DNA from: Kribbella italica
GTDB lineage: Bacteria > Actinomycetota > Actinomycetes > Propionibacteriales > Kribbellaceae
Direction: 5' to 3'
Length of the DNA stretch: 64,000 nt
Assembly: GCF_014205135.1 (NCBI RefSeq)
Contig: NZ_JACHMY010000001.1
Location: forward strand, 6,758,001 to 6,822,000
Shown: positions 28,601-35,170 of the stretch, one piece after another
Position numbering within the stretch: position 1 is the first letter of the stretch
How the letters are laid out: the number at the start of each line of letters is the position of its first letter
The notes under the pieces: model-generated
The model's database searches: none
Seen by the model: only the letters and a program-made list of their open reading frames with translations
Told to the model about the DNA's origin: nothing
Program-made: the position numbers and the translations under genes

Positions 28601-31574
28601 GACGGTGGACGCGAGCGTCGGTGGCTTCCTGCACGGCAAGCTCGATGTCACCGGAGCCGGCAACGGCAACATCAAGCTGCTCAGCTCGACCGCCGCCGAG
28701 GTCCAGGTGTTCGAACGCCGCTGGCTGCCGGGCGGCACGGTCCTGGACAGCTTCCGCAAGACCGACACCCTCGGCTTCGGGGCCTTCGACCGGCGGACCG
28801 CCTGGGTCACGTACGACGGCGCGGGCGGCGTCGCGAACTGGGGCAAGCGCGAGTTCGACACCGGCGGTTTCGCCTGGCGCGACGTCGACCACAACGGCCG
28901 GTTCGCGCACCACTACCAGCAGGGCCTGCAGAAGTACGACAACCCGATCGCCGAGCAGGTCGGCCCGATGGGCAAGGCGGACCAGGAGATCACCGGCCAC
29001 GTGCTGGCCGTCCGCGGTACCGACAACCACTGGACCTGGACCAGGTTCGACGCCGACGGCGGCGTGGTCGCCTCCGGCACGCGCACCTGGGAGAAGCTCG
29101 GCGACGGTTTCACCGACCGGGTCCGGATCGGGACCACGGACGAGATCGCGCAGCAGAAGTGGGGCACCTGGAACGGCGTCGACACCGCGCGCCGGTACCA
29201 GGAGTTCAAGCTCGAGATCGACGAGGGCGTGGTGGCCCGGTCCGGCGAGTTCGACGTCCGCGGCACCGGCGACAAGTCGATCGGCGGCGCCAAGTTGCTG
29301 GACAACGGCGACATCGTGGCGGCCACCCGGGTCGGCGAGCAGCGCCCGCCGGTGTGGTTCCGCGAGCTGGTGCAGAACAACAACCGCACCTTCGACGGCT
29401 ACACCTCGCACATCGCGAAGGACCCGCAGTACCAGATCCACCGCTGGGAGACGTCCGGTGCCGGCGGCAACAGTCGCGGTGTGCGGTACCAGGCCGGCGA
29501 CGAGTCGTTCGTCGACGTGGACATGGCCGGCAACTTCGTCCGGTACGAGGGCAAGCTGCACGACGGCAGCAAGCTCAAGGTCGGCGACCAGGTCAGTCCG
29601 CCGGAGACGGCGCTGCCGCACCTGGACGGCCGGACGGCCAAACCCTGGGAGAACGAGACCTCCCGCGGCTGGCGCGCGTTCGACAACGAGAACAACACCT
29701 GGGAGGACTTCGTCCAGCTCCCCGGCCCGAGCCGGATGGACCAGGGCCCGGACTGGGTGCTGATCCGCAAGAGCGAGCCGGACGGGCAGGTGCGCGAGTT
29801 CCCCGAACCGGGCAACACCAACGTCTGGATCCAGCGCGACCCGCACGGCAACCTGGTCGGCGAGCAGCACCTGGCGCCCGGCGTACGGGGTGATCGGACG
29901 CCGCGCTACCTCAAGGCGACCGGCCCGGCCGACTCGTCGTCGTGGACCTGGCGTGAGCTGGACGTCAACGGCGTGGAGACCGGGCGCGGCGGCGACCGGT
30001 TCCACTTCAAGGGCTCGCGTGAGGAGTCGATCAGCTGGGACAACTCGTTCCGCGACTTCGATGCCGGCGGCAACTTGATCCGCGACCGGCACCTGCTGGA
30101 CGAGGGCCGGTACGTCGACTCCTGGAAGACGGCCAACAACAACTGGCGCAGCGCCGAGTTCGACAAGTTCGGGCAGCGGGTCGACGTCGACGTCACCTTC
30201 AACCGGCGCTGGGGCACCGGCGACGGCTCGTGGTCGTCGCGCTGGACGCCGGGCGCCAAGTACCACGCCGACTTCCAGGCCGGGACCGGCGCGCTGGGCG
30301 GGCGGTTGCGGTTCGAGACGCCGCAGCACGTCGGTGACGGACGGCCGGTCCGGGTCCGCGAGTACGTGGTGGACGCCAACGGGGTGGCCGACCGGGCGCA
30401 GTGGAAGGAGTTCGACTTCGACCAGATCGTCCGCGAGCGGGTGGCGTCGGGGTCGAACTACCTGGAGACCGACAAGATCCACGGGCAGTGGAAGCTGTGG
30501 GACGACGTCGGCGAGGTGATCGGCGAGCGGTCCCAGAACGGCCTGGTCTTCGAGCTCCGCGGCGGCAAGCTCCGGCTGACCGGCAACGAGTACGACTTCC
30601 GGGGCGCGCTGACCGAGTTCCGCGGCTTCAACGCCCGGATCAGCGACGCCCAGCGGCAGCCGTGGCTGATGCACTCGGACCTGACCTTCGACGCGAAGGC
30701 GTACCGGCCCGGGGGCAGCGCGGCGCGGGTGGAGGCCAACTACGCGTCGTTCTCGCGGATGCTGATCCAGAAGACGGTGCTGAACGCGTCGGTGGACTTC
30801 GTCCTCGAGTACACCGCCAGCGTGATCATCCTGGCGATCATCGCCGAGGCGCAGAACAAGCCGTTCACCGGCACCGACGCGCTCAAGGCGCTGATGAACG
30901 CCGCCGTCGGCACGACCCTGCGCACGGTGGCCGGCAGCGCGCTGACCGAGACCAAGCTCGGTGGGTCGTTCCGCGACCTGAAGAACACGATGGGCAACCT
31001 GGACAGCGGCAAGCTCGGCACCAACCGGCCGACCAACAACACCGCCACCTGGGGCAAGGAGTGGGCCGGGAACAGTGGCGTCACGAAGTGGCGCGGTGGC
31101 ACCTTCGACTACAGCCTGGGCATGATGCTGCTGCCGCTGACCGCCTTCGTGAACGGCACCATGAACGCGGCGATCTTCGGGGTCACCGGACCGGACGGCA
31201 AGCCGGTCAAGCTGACCGGCTTGCAGGCCGTCGCCGAGGGCGGGATGTCGATGGCGACCGGCTACGCGGTGGCCAACAGCCTCGGCATGCTGCGCACGAT
31301 CGGGATGGGCTTCGGCGCCGGGCGGTACTTCCAGAAGGGCGGGCTCGCCGATCTGGCCGCCGGGTTCGGGCTGAAGTTCTTCGAGAAGGGGCTGTCGATC
31401 GCGTTCCTCGGCCCGGCGCTGCGCGCGTCGATGAACCCGCCGTGGTCCCAGCCGCTGGCCTTGCCGCCGGGTGTTAACGTGCCACCGCCGGAGACGACCA
31501 CCTCAGGTCTGGTGCTGCCGCCCGGCGTACAGCCGCCGCCGGCGCCTGACACGGGTGAACAGGGAGCGCAGTGA
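16650..31574 (+). CDS. Giant (4974 aa) T7SS-associated protein with three ADP-ribosyltransferase-like modules
   Basis: The ATG at 16650 follows GGAGGAGG at 7-base spacing. Residues 1-125 are a WXG100-like helical head (DPEKIKGLADGFKKMGGKAR, ending ALRDWRDVV). Hydrophobic segments fill ~163-260. A Pro/Asn-rich region contains 18-aa repeats (528-599). Then come recurring units: a helical ~115-aa unit (four copies, each with HRIDG[S/P]SS), a beta-rich unit opening LPGGG, and an ART-like unit. ART1 has VYRG (Arg1457), STS 1478-1480 and QFE (Glu1536). ART2 has Arg2775, STS 2796-2798 and QLE (Glu2854). ART3 keeps Arg3509 but has APTTHG for STS and QFD for QxE, so it is probably inactive. A Pro-run and an unidentified ~440-aa domain separate ART1 from ART2. 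Trp-rich repeats follow, then a hydrophobic C-terminus from ~4710. R-STS-QxE is the C3/VIP2-type ART signature; the target is unknown. Confidence 0.88.
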   Translation: MPRPGDWDAIGLGSDPTPGDPEKIKGLADGFKKMGGKAREIINAIDAVMNKNDDSVFKGKTAEALRGKVDDKLRNHVEDVATSFETAAQALRDWRDVVIEQQGKADAALASGRGLSEDDPDRDTYKETAKSAGEYQSDQASTYAGKINAASDIDLPISECEAFWEAFKWLAIILIIPALIFGGVVALIAIGVNLALFIKTIVDVAKGDASFLDLFLAGLGLIAPTTKALPIFSIIKGVGAGISAGVKGITQGIKNIFNGTMSFKGLFTGLKGLTTLGALSISEIGLIVVKNIRTFSVNTVNFTKAHFGGMQWTRMFLPVAGDEIRAFKNLGFGNFDSFTKALKVGVFDRGVLNKNVIGLPQIPKPGAVIPTDSGGGKTGAWADFKSYMMNPPEMVPLNAGTFKTGAWADFKSFVMKAPSLVPINFKGLGNSISSGFQGRNIATDLHDLIPIKAGEFGRPAPTVTTPAGLDIPADAGKLVSVPPPVTVLPPAHVGTPAIPATTLGDVSIPQTNIAVRPIDISTTTPPATHVNNVALGNVGNVNLPATHVNNIALGNLGNTNIPATHVNNVALGNVGSTSIPSPHINNVAIGNTGVANIPTPHVGTPEVGSTHLSGTNVQPPAVNTNISALHVTTPSGSNGLADLTGAQLRSTPPAISPHFASQIFDGASNGFHAGQFRSIAHEIFNNPGGATFSGTHSVTGTPSVAAPGGLDRINAALDLVHNPNVASQGVNPPPVNTAKAGGDVTVNPNLAGADLKTPPPAGVKFDNPGLAGTQNTNIPSVNVQQVAIPQRAVDLTVQPGALHTTGQGPVTPPATNLPDGVGNHALTNPGGKADVPGNLTMKQDLPGTAHGKLDLPGNLGGKQEVPVGPTAKLDLPGNAGSNQHTPTILVGDKPLPTSATPVENLGQVGSATHTPMPTQSLDTNLVPVAPRATDLTRDPGFPLGGRYNPNSDIGTNTIASRSEIALDGIADRSNVILKIERTQGGVSTYHLYGGGPSGRMEVLPTGNIRFTDTATGNTVRFDSAGVKIDEGLRLTKADGLLRMDDQVVLPGQAGEFRVTTAGGDVVPSAPTVRQLSTGEFEVIDSSGVRSVYSPQGKFEAHAIGSTWDTDFAAKAAVFRRPGDTDAMVGAKMDDFGHVVRAQANFDEAAGNVATHGHRIDGPSSGPSVGDQVHLDLRAAQADLDLAKAEFAGKHGLDADSLQQQLDDVVLDSLKERPRLLGGRGSGPVDLPGGGGMTFELNGGRVTFSGPASDTFTSVVTPKTVTLTDAATGHTWTFSRGFGGRVNHIGESFPLNGGLFDGRPINLEGRMGSFDQAVVRDLDGQPLPVKLTDDGFTVPSAQGPALYSKSGEFQGFGPSVGRDLPVAVPPPHLTGDALNRWNAQVDLSRTHLNMTDPAVDDLIKSVAGGSFTGKRGFEGYVNPTALADGSLLGKVQHFHNVTEDLLTKGPVDKITVYRGVTMDPGSAGAARFTERLPISTSSTMSFQGEWAKGSALSNRVVFEIDVPPGHGKLAMSYPEGYKALDTEVKPVHGDQFEVTLAPTTLVRTDAPVRVEDGLTVIPVRAEQIPPAQYGDLINAKWSGLSSESAFDDFVKSFDVDQLKQFEGMSDVTATSIRSTDGLTSTTTVSKVGFDGDDLTITVMRDPKADSVRVTIAADGLNKFDQTWSRTDFRNLATDLRGHVLHNNETFMNFPKPGQWQMETADDVLLDPLKEQPRPPVPLAQSVEKVLEGDLAAVAGKFDGLLDDLGRPVPLDGKGKVGAGTIEQQWADDLAAQVDVFRKAGETDAVATARMTDFIPVKQAQARFEAALDDVATHGHRIDGSSSAPSVGEKVQADLRAAEFDLNAKKAEFTGNHGMDADDLLQKLDDVIADSLKERPRLLGGMDGRMTGPPPPPPPPPVRSAAPPPPPPPPAAAASHGSGSGGAAIDLPPQVPAPKFQKEFSSASFGHESELRGLTVAMPDGTDRVFAFVKRVDTDQPLIMVTKDMSTGGYHNPANLSHVAGGNWKTHTVELVSYPGRVADEAGTKLGDDAADFLLDVFNGRVSGANHRPMEPVVSPDGRFELHITNNKHVLAGGNGVGLEHVGPVQMPSTGQQITVGVKASDFGSGATNELRLLTDNPWYKAEFRNDSALVALKGLDDPGAVEGAYTYLKSIMTFTSKQVDKHGIAIGDFPGMAPHRGLTDPVVKNDWGVLPRTQPKVVLEGLSEGDRLATLKLLRESPAPGDQGVWKEVKAYILGGGEVAGHGINDAVIAGEKALLFEFRAVPDGLKHLMPSQKITAVTVSDPLAGLGAGRGPAIREINTFLNADDNLNSFAGWFKDKFPDKPASWDAGKIAKFSTASNKADWLMTTHPAKWDEIVNGQAPVDLKGKGKAVDVDLDVRPPAPSLHQTIDDVALDPLKEQPRPVKPITRSFDEAWANDAAAKLDVFRKLGETDAIATARMEDFREVYAAQTKVDTALKELDAGAHRIDGSSSGPAVGDDLRAGLQTARNELHTATMTFETKHGLKVDDLHQQLDDLVTESLKDRPRLLGAGGKEVLVPGGGVTFSFDGTHANFMGARAAEYDGVLTGNTLTVSSGDGLRTLTFQLNRRTGDPMLTVDDLALNGGVANGQRLVVDIEDGLPQNKVIFDGQGGRLPVTFSGATGEFRVPSAQGPQFYDRAGNFLRVEPGVAGPRPDLNLPARLDGDAAGQARWTAQVDISRTHMAAMDELGDVAELMGKIREGAFTSKRFFGGFVDPNVLRGAGADQLIEAVDDFNRVADDLLGQGPIGSTTVYRGVAMDPIAAQADDFVERLPISTSSGWDFQPQWAKGADPGKRVVFQIDVPPTHGKIALSYPDGYQLGPGELRALNQEQLEVTLAPTVLKRTGDSFQHGDLTVIPVRAEQIPAEQLDDLITQRWDGLSSTEAFDDFAKALDESHLRKFPNMADVTATSKLNPNGLVNTITVSKPGFAGNDLTVTITRNGDAVTVTSVSDGVQKFNRTWSGDEFGPIATDLKAGSLHDSDIFATMSRPADWNRTTFNAQWDQDLAAKAGVFRQPGDTEAMVSTRMEDFTRVQQTKTNLEQAQLNVDLHGHRIDGSSSAPAVGQQARADLDAARADFDSSLHGFKRKHEMDFDDLSDDLGKLPKRGKLDGSSRAFELPGGGVSFQVGNQTVHFTGSRADSFIGAVDGRTVTINQLDVAGDIARTWTFEKGFGRPNLVGQTFTLTDGPLAGSIADLRGFAGKFEGTLDGGLPVKLTGDELLVTSPSGVLKYDGEGSFVGQVEFAPGRIGNHDLAGDVRVSVQGDQITAVEVPRGSAIEVHHTGGDLKLTKLSPDGSTVVHTWEYKPMPAGGLGLTGESLQLTDNALGGQWLKLTGDGLGGNTATGMIDDVAGFRWPVKADADTITIASPGGALKYDRATGVFRELDQGVTGARPAPIATHLTDSLSAERWTNAVNLSRTHLDAAAADDSIRAVLDDVADGAFSSHRRYDGYVDPRGVDVNHLVAKVDEFVQATTDLSFRGPNAKVTVYRGATLDAQLARTDEFVERLPAPTTHGIDGQRPLPGNGVQTHRVVFEIDVPAEHGKFASKYPAGYQRGADDAPAVNGGQFDLTLPPTTLIRTGDNRIEDGLTVIPVRAEQLPPARYGDLIREPAPVSPLATAYDDLARAFDQQSIGNWDGFRHTTVRTGTSADGNVTTLTVSRPGSADHLTVTIAHDPIGGSVTVKLHDGVQEISKAWDSAGLGDLGTKLRGSVLHTSDEFATLPRPASWPQDTLDVRIQQLPGNVVVRVENDGLTTTHQLLTANPGTRLDSLPDGRFRVIEGNQYHLFDATGGHLGHGHAVGLPGQSGYLEIVGQTAQRLDANFQPMVGRAVTFDGVTGEFTVLRAGGHDVFDLRGAVVREITELDPLGAGPAGTKITRNSDGAVTWTGADGRPVPTPHQVTVDAQGGIRIEIQAPGSPRSGEYHQYSRTGELTEQGFPVINKGKATPYTYVVDRVAGTWTRTGGETVDASVGGFLHGKLDVTGAGNGNIKLLSSTAAEVQVFERRWLPGGTVLDSFRKTDTLGFGAFDRRTAWVTYDGAGGVANWGKREFDTGGFAWRDVDHNGRFAHHYQQGLQKYDNPIAEQVGPMGKADQEITGHVLAVRGTDNHWTWTRFDADGGVVASGTRTWEKLGDGFTDRVRIGTTDEIAQQKWGTWNGVDTARRYQEFKLEIDEGVVARSGEFDVRGTGDKSIGGAKLLDNGDIVAATRVGEQRPPVWFRELVQNNNRTFDGYTSHIAKDPQYQIHRWETSGAGGNSRGVRYQAGDESFVDVDMAGNFVRYEGKLHDGSKLKVGDQVSPPETALPHLDGRTAKPWENETSRGWRAFDNENNTWEDFVQLPGPSRMDQGPDWVLIRKSEPDGQVREFPEPGNTNVWIQRDPHGNLVGEQHLAPGVRGDRTPRYLKATGPADSSSWTWRELDVNGVETGRGGDRFHFKGSREESISWDNSFRDFDAGGNLIRDRHLLDEGRYVDSWKTANNNWRSAEFDKFGQRVDVDVTFNRRWGTGDGSWSSRWTPGAKYHADFQAGTGALGGRLRFETPQHVGDGRPVRVREYVVDANGVADRAQWKEFDFDQIVRERVASGSNYLETDKIHGQWKLWDDVGEVIGERSQNGLVFELRGGKLRLTGNEYDFRGALTEFRGFNARISDAQRQPWLMHSDLTFDAKAYRPGGSAARVEANYASFSRMLIQKTVLNASVDFVLEYTASVIILAIIAEAQNKPFTGTDALKALMNAAVGTTLRTVAGSALTETKLGGSFRDLKNTMGNLDSGKLGTNRPTNNTATWGKEWAGNSGVTKWRGGTFDYSLGMMLLPLTAFVNGTMNAAIFGVTGPDGKPVKLTGLQAVAEGGMSMATGYAVANSLGMLRTIGMGFGAGRYFQKGGLADLAAGFGLKFFEKGLSIAFLGPALRASMNPPWSQPLALPPGVNVPPPETTTSGLVLPPGVQPPPAPDTGEQGAQ
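18231..18446 (+). repeat. Four in-frame 54-bp repeats inside the giant gene
   Basis: Units begin at 18231, 18285, 18339 and 18393 and encode 18-aa repeats of the pattern THVNNVALGNVGNVNLPA. The regular Asn/Gly/Val spacing suggests a beta-solenoid or extended linker. The repeats keep frame and vary mostly at third positions, so they are under protein-level selection. Confidence 0.85.
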
Positions 31575-34108
31575 CGACGAGGTATGTGGCGCCGAAAGGC
31601 GGGCGGGGAACCTTCCGGCGAATCTCCGACGCGGTCCGCGCCGCCAGTCAGGGCGACGTCGTCCTGGTCGCCGCCGGCCGGTACGAGGAGCAGCTGGTCC
31701 TGGACCGCTCGGTCGTGGTGATGTCCGAGCAGGGCCAGGGCAGCGTCGAACTGACCGGCGTCCGGGGCAGCGGCGAGCCGGCGGTCCTGGTCGAGGGACT
31801 CGAGTGCGCGCTGCGCGGTCTGGTCGTCCGCGCGGCCGACGACAGCGGTACGCCGGTGATCGGGGTCTCCAACGGGGCCGGCGTACTGATCGAGGACTGT
31901 CTCGTCACCGGCGGCCGGATCCATGCCCGCGGCAACGAAGGTGGCAGCCAGGGCTCGGACCTGACCGGGTACGGCGTCACCTCGGTGCTGGTCCGGCGCT
32001 CCACGCTGGGCAGCGGCCGGCTGGCCGCGATGCACCTGTCCGGCCGGGTCCGGGTCCAGATCGAGGACTGCACGATCGAGAAGATCGACGGCATCGGCGT
32101 CGTCCTGTCCGGTGCGGCGCACCTGGAGGCGAGCCGGCTCCGGATGACCGGTACGGCGGGCTACGGCTTCCGCCTGCGGGGTGCGGCCCGGGTGACGATC
32201 GCCGACTCGGTGCTGCGCCGGACCGGGATGGCCGGCGTACTGCTGGAGGACGGGGCGACCGCGTCGCTGACCGAGGTGACGATCGACAAGGCGGGCGCGG
32301 CCGCCGTCCAGGCCTCCGGGTCGGCGAAGGTCGAGCTGACCGACTGCCGGTTGCGGGACACCCAGGCCAGTGGGCTCGTGATCCAGGGCCAGGCCGAGCT
32401 CACCGCGAAGGGATGCACTGTCGCCGACTCCGGCGCGAACGGCCTGCTGATCTCCGACGCGGCCGAGGCGAAGCTGACCGACACCCGGTTCGACCGCTCG
32501 GCCTTCAGCGCCTTGCACCTCGGCGACACGGCGACGGCGCGGCTAGAGGGCTGCCTGGTCCGGGGCGGCGCCGAGCACGGGATCCACGCGACCGGCGCGT
32601 CGCGGGTCGAGCTGGAAGGGTGCGGCATCAGCGAAGTCGGCCTGACCGCGCTCTCGGTGGTCGACGACGCCGTCGTCCGGGCCGAGGACTGCCGGATCTC
32701 GGGCGGCTCGGTCGGGGTGCATCTCGAGTCGAGTGCCGCGACCAGCCTGGAGATCTGCTCGGTGACCGGCACCAGCGGCACCGGGATCGAGCTGGCCGGC
32801 TCCGGCTTCGTGCGGCTGGACGCCGTCCGGGTCAGCCGGACGAAGGCGGCCGGCATCGTCGCCGGGACCGGGTCGTCGACGGAGATCAGCGGCGGAACCA
32901 TCGAGAAGTGCGACGGATCCGGCCTGGTGGTCTGGTCCGGCGTCGCGCCGACGGTGACCGGACTGCGGGTGGCCGAGGTGGCCAAGAACGGGATCTACCT
33001 GGCCGAGAAGGCCGCCGGGACGTTCACCGACTGCGACGTGGTCGGCACGAAGTACCCGGCCCTGCATCTGAGCACGGGGAGCGCGCCGACCCTGCGGCAC
33101 CTCCGGATCCGGGACTGCGCCGGCGCGGCCGGTCAGGACGACGGCGCGAACCCGGTGTTCGAGGACTGCACGATCGACGGCGTACCGATGAATCCGCCGG
33201 CCGCGAAGGGAGCAGCCGGTACGGCGAACGCCACCGCGACCGCGAACGGGACCGAGCCGGTGACGGCGATGCTCGACGAGAGCATGCCGCCGGACGACGA
33301 GACGCTCGAGGACGTGCTGGCCGAGCTCGACGGCCAGGTCGGTCTCGAGCGGGTCAAGCGCGACGTCCAGTCAATGGTGAAGCTGATGCAGGCGGTCCGG
33401 ATGCGGCAGGAGGCCGGCCTGCCGGCGCCGCCGCTCAGTCGGCACCTGGTGTTCGCGGGCAACCCGGGAACCGGTAAGACCACCGTGGCCCGCGTGTACG
33501 GGCGGGTGCTGAAGGCGCTCGGCCTGCTCCGCAAGGGCCACCTGGTCGAGGTGGACCGCACGGCGCTGGTCGGCGAGTACGTCGGCCACACCGGGCCGAA
33601 GACCACCGCCGCGATCAACCAGGCGCTCGGCGGCGTGCTGTTCATCGACGAGGCCTACTCGCTGGCGCCGGTCGGGATCGGTAACGACTTCGGCGCCGAG
33701 GCGATCGCGACGCTGGTGAAGATGATGGAGGACCACCGCGAGGACCTGGTGGTGATCGTGGCCGGCTACGTCGGCGACATGGACCGGTTCATCGGTGCCA
33801 ACCCCGGCCTCGCCTCCCGGTTCACCCGGACGCTGCTGTTCGACGACTACACGCCGGCCGAGCTGGTGGCCATCTTCGAGTACCACGCGAACGAGCACCA
33901 GTACGAGCTCAGCGGCGACGCGCGGACCGCGCTGTCCCACCTGTTCCAGGTGCTGCCGCGTGGCGAGGGCTTCGGCAACGGCCGGTCGGCCCGGCAGATC
34001 TTCCAGCAGATGACCGAACGGCAGGCGCACCGGCTGGCCGAGCTGGACGCGCCGACGCCCCAGCAACTGGTCAGCCTCGAGGCCGCTGACATCCCGCAGG
34101 GGTTTTAA
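31571..34108 (+). CDS. Right-handed beta-helix / CbxX-type AAA+ ATPase fusion (EccA-like)
   Basis: 845 aa; the GTG at 31571 overlaps the giant gene's stop as GTGA, so the two are coupled. Residues 1-540 are pectate-lyase-like beta-helix repeats (ASGLVIQGQAELTAKGCTVA, NGLLISDAAEAKLTDTRF and similar rungs). After a Thr/Ala linker comes a CbxX/CfqX AAA+ domain: GLERVKRDVQSM, Walker A GNPGTGKT at 630-637, Walker B LFIDEAYSL near 690, and ASRFTRTLLFDDY. EccA of mycobacterial ESX systems has the same AAA+ type behind a TPR domain; here the TPRs are replaced by the beta-helix. No signal peptide, so it is cytoplasmic. A role in preparing or disassembling the giant substrate is a reasonable inference. 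Confidence 0.9.
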   Translation: MTTRYVAPKGGRGTFRRISDAVRAASQGDVVLVAAGRYEEQLVLDRSVVVMSEQGQGSVELTGVRGSGEPAVLVEGLECALRGLVVRAADDSGTPVIGVSNGAGVLIEDCLVTGGRIHARGNEGGSQGSDLTGYGVTSVLVRRSTLGSGRLAAMHLSGRVRVQIEDCTIEKIDGIGVVLSGAAHLEASRLRMTGTAGYGFRLRGAARVTIADSVLRRTGMAGVLLEDGATASLTEVTIDKAGAAAVQASGSAKVELTDCRLRDTQASGLVIQGQAELTAKGCTVADSGANGLLISDAAEAKLTDTRFDRSAFSALHLGDTATARLEGCLVRGGAEHGIHATGASRVELEGCGISEVGLTALSVVDDAVVRAEDCRISGGSVGVHLESSAATSLEICSVTGTSGTGIELAGSGFVRLDAVRVSRTKAAGIVAGTGSSTEISGGTIEKCDGSGLVVWSGVAPTVTGLRVAEVAKNGIYLAEKAAGTFTDCDVVGTKYPALHLSTGSAPTLRHLRIRDCAGAAGQDDGANPVFEDCTIDGVPMNPPAAKGAAGTANATATANGTEPVTAMLDESMPPDDETLEDVLAELDGQVGLERVKRDVQSMVKLMQAVRMRQEAGLPAPPLSRHLVFAGNPGTGKTTVARVYGRVLKALGLLRKGHLVEVDRTALVGEYVGHTGPKTTAAINQALGGVLFIDEAYSLAPVGIGNDFGAEAIATLVKMMEDHREDLVVIVAGYVGDMDRFIGANPGLASRFTRTLLFDDYTPAELVAIFEYHANEHQYELSGDARTALSHLFQVLPRGEGFGNGRSARQIFQQMTERQAHRLAELDAPTPQQLVSLEAADIPQGF

Positions 34109-34161
34109 CGGTCGTTCCTGAGTAGTTCACAGAAAAGATTGCACGAAGTACTGACAGTGCG

Positions 34162-34178
34162 CGGTAAATCTCTTACCG
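34162..34178. promoter_or_regulatory. Small inverted repeat just before a Tat-exported protein gene
   Basis: CGGTAA-(5 nt)-TTACCG lies 9 bases before the ATG at 34188, overlapping where the ribosome would bind. It could be an operator or an mRNA hairpin affecting translation start. No Shine-Dalgarno is visible for the gene. Confidence 0.35.
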
Positions 34179-34187
34179 TCGCTGTCT

Positions 34188-35165
34188 ATGGACAACCTCT
34201 CCCGCCGTGGACTGCTGACCGGGGCCGGGGCGATTCTCGCCGCCGGCGCCGTCGGAGTACCCACCGCCTCCGCCCGCCCCGTCCGTGCCGACGCGCTGCC
34301 CGCCACCAAGCGGTTCCTGATGAGCGCGACGACCAACGAGTTCTTCCGCCACAAACCGCTGTGGGGCCCGACCGTCATGCAGTCGATGGCCTTCGACACC
34401 CCGAACAACCGGATCTTCACCGCCCAGCTGCGCTCCGGCACGGCCGCGAACAGCGGCACGCTGACACTGAGCCAGCTGAACTTCTCCGGGACCGTGCTCG
34501 GGCACATGTACCTGACCGGCTTCGGCCACGGCGTCTCGATCGGCGCCCAGGGAGTCGGCAGTACGTCGTACCTCTGGACCGAGACCGACGTCGACACCGC
34601 CAACGGGCGCGGCCGGCAGATCTGCCGCTTCCCGTGGCAGAACGGCGCCACGCTGACCAAGGACTCGGCCTCGCTGACCAAGTGGAAGCCGGTCGCGAAC
34701 GGGTCGGTGTTCACCCCGGCCGTCGACCAGCGGTACGGACGGCTCGGCGTACGGCACTCGCTGTCGGACGGGATGCACATCAACATCTACTCGCTGGCCG
34801 CCGCGCAGGCCGGTGACTTCAGCACCGTCCTGGCCAGCTTCAAGCAACCGGCGCTGACGCCCGGCATCGACTTCCAGGGCTGGGCGCTCTACGGCTCGTT
34901 CGTCTACTTCTGGGAAGGCGAGGCCTACCCGGGCGCGCCGGACGAGACCAAGGCCAACTCGAAGCTGTGGTGCTACGACATCAACAAGGGCGAGCTCGTC
35001 GACTCGTTCCTCACCCTGGCCGGCAAGAGCCTGACCTACCGCGAGGCCGAGGGGATGGCCGTGTACGGCGCCACCGACGCGACAGCGCGGCTCTACTTCG
35101 GGTTCGCCTCCGGCGTCACCGGTGACCGCCGGGCGAACTTCTTCTACCGCAACGACCTGGTCTAG
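34188..35165 (+). CDS. Tat-exported beta-propeller protein, helveticin-J/teichoic-acid-protein-C-like
   Basis: 325 aa. MDNLSRRGLLTGAGAILAAG is a twin-arginine signal with a cleavage region near ASARP. The mature part resembles actinobacterial proteins auto-named 'phage baseplate protein' or 'teichoic acid biosynthesis protein C': MQSMAFDTPNNRIFTAQLRS, YLTGFGHGVSIGAQ, YLWTETDVD and DFQGWALYGSFVYFWEG are the recurring blade motifs of this helveticin-J-related propeller. The biochemical role is not established; those names are misleading and there is no phage context here. It is a single gene between the T7SS unit and the converging upp. Confidence 0.8.
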   Translation: MDNLSRRGLLTGAGAILAAGAVGVPTASARPVRADALPATKRFLMSATTNEFFRHKPLWGPTVMQSMAFDTPNNRIFTAQLRSGTAANSGTLTLSQLNFSGTVLGHMYLTGFGHGVSIGAQGVGSTSYLWTETDVDTANGRGRQICRFPWQNGATLTKDSASLTKWKPVANGSVFTPAVDQRYGRLGVRHSLSDGMHINIYSLAAAQAGDFSTVLASFKQPALTPGIDFQGWALYGSFVYFWEGEAYPGAPDETKANSKLWCYDINKGELVDSFLTLAGKSLTYREAEGMAVYGATDATARLYFGFASGVTGDRRANFFYRNDLV

Positions 35166-35170
35166 GGGCG

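Noticed and set aside
16446..30674. Two very long minus-strand open frames (about 2245 and 2455 codons) opposite the giant gene
   Set aside because: They are Arg/Gly/Val/Asp-rich shadows of third-position GC bias on the coding plus strand, with no ribosome-binding site or recognisable domain.
34188..35165. Prophage remnant suggested by the 'baseplate protein' label
   Set aside because: The gene has a Tat signal and no neighbouring phage genes; the label is a database artefact for a propeller-type family.
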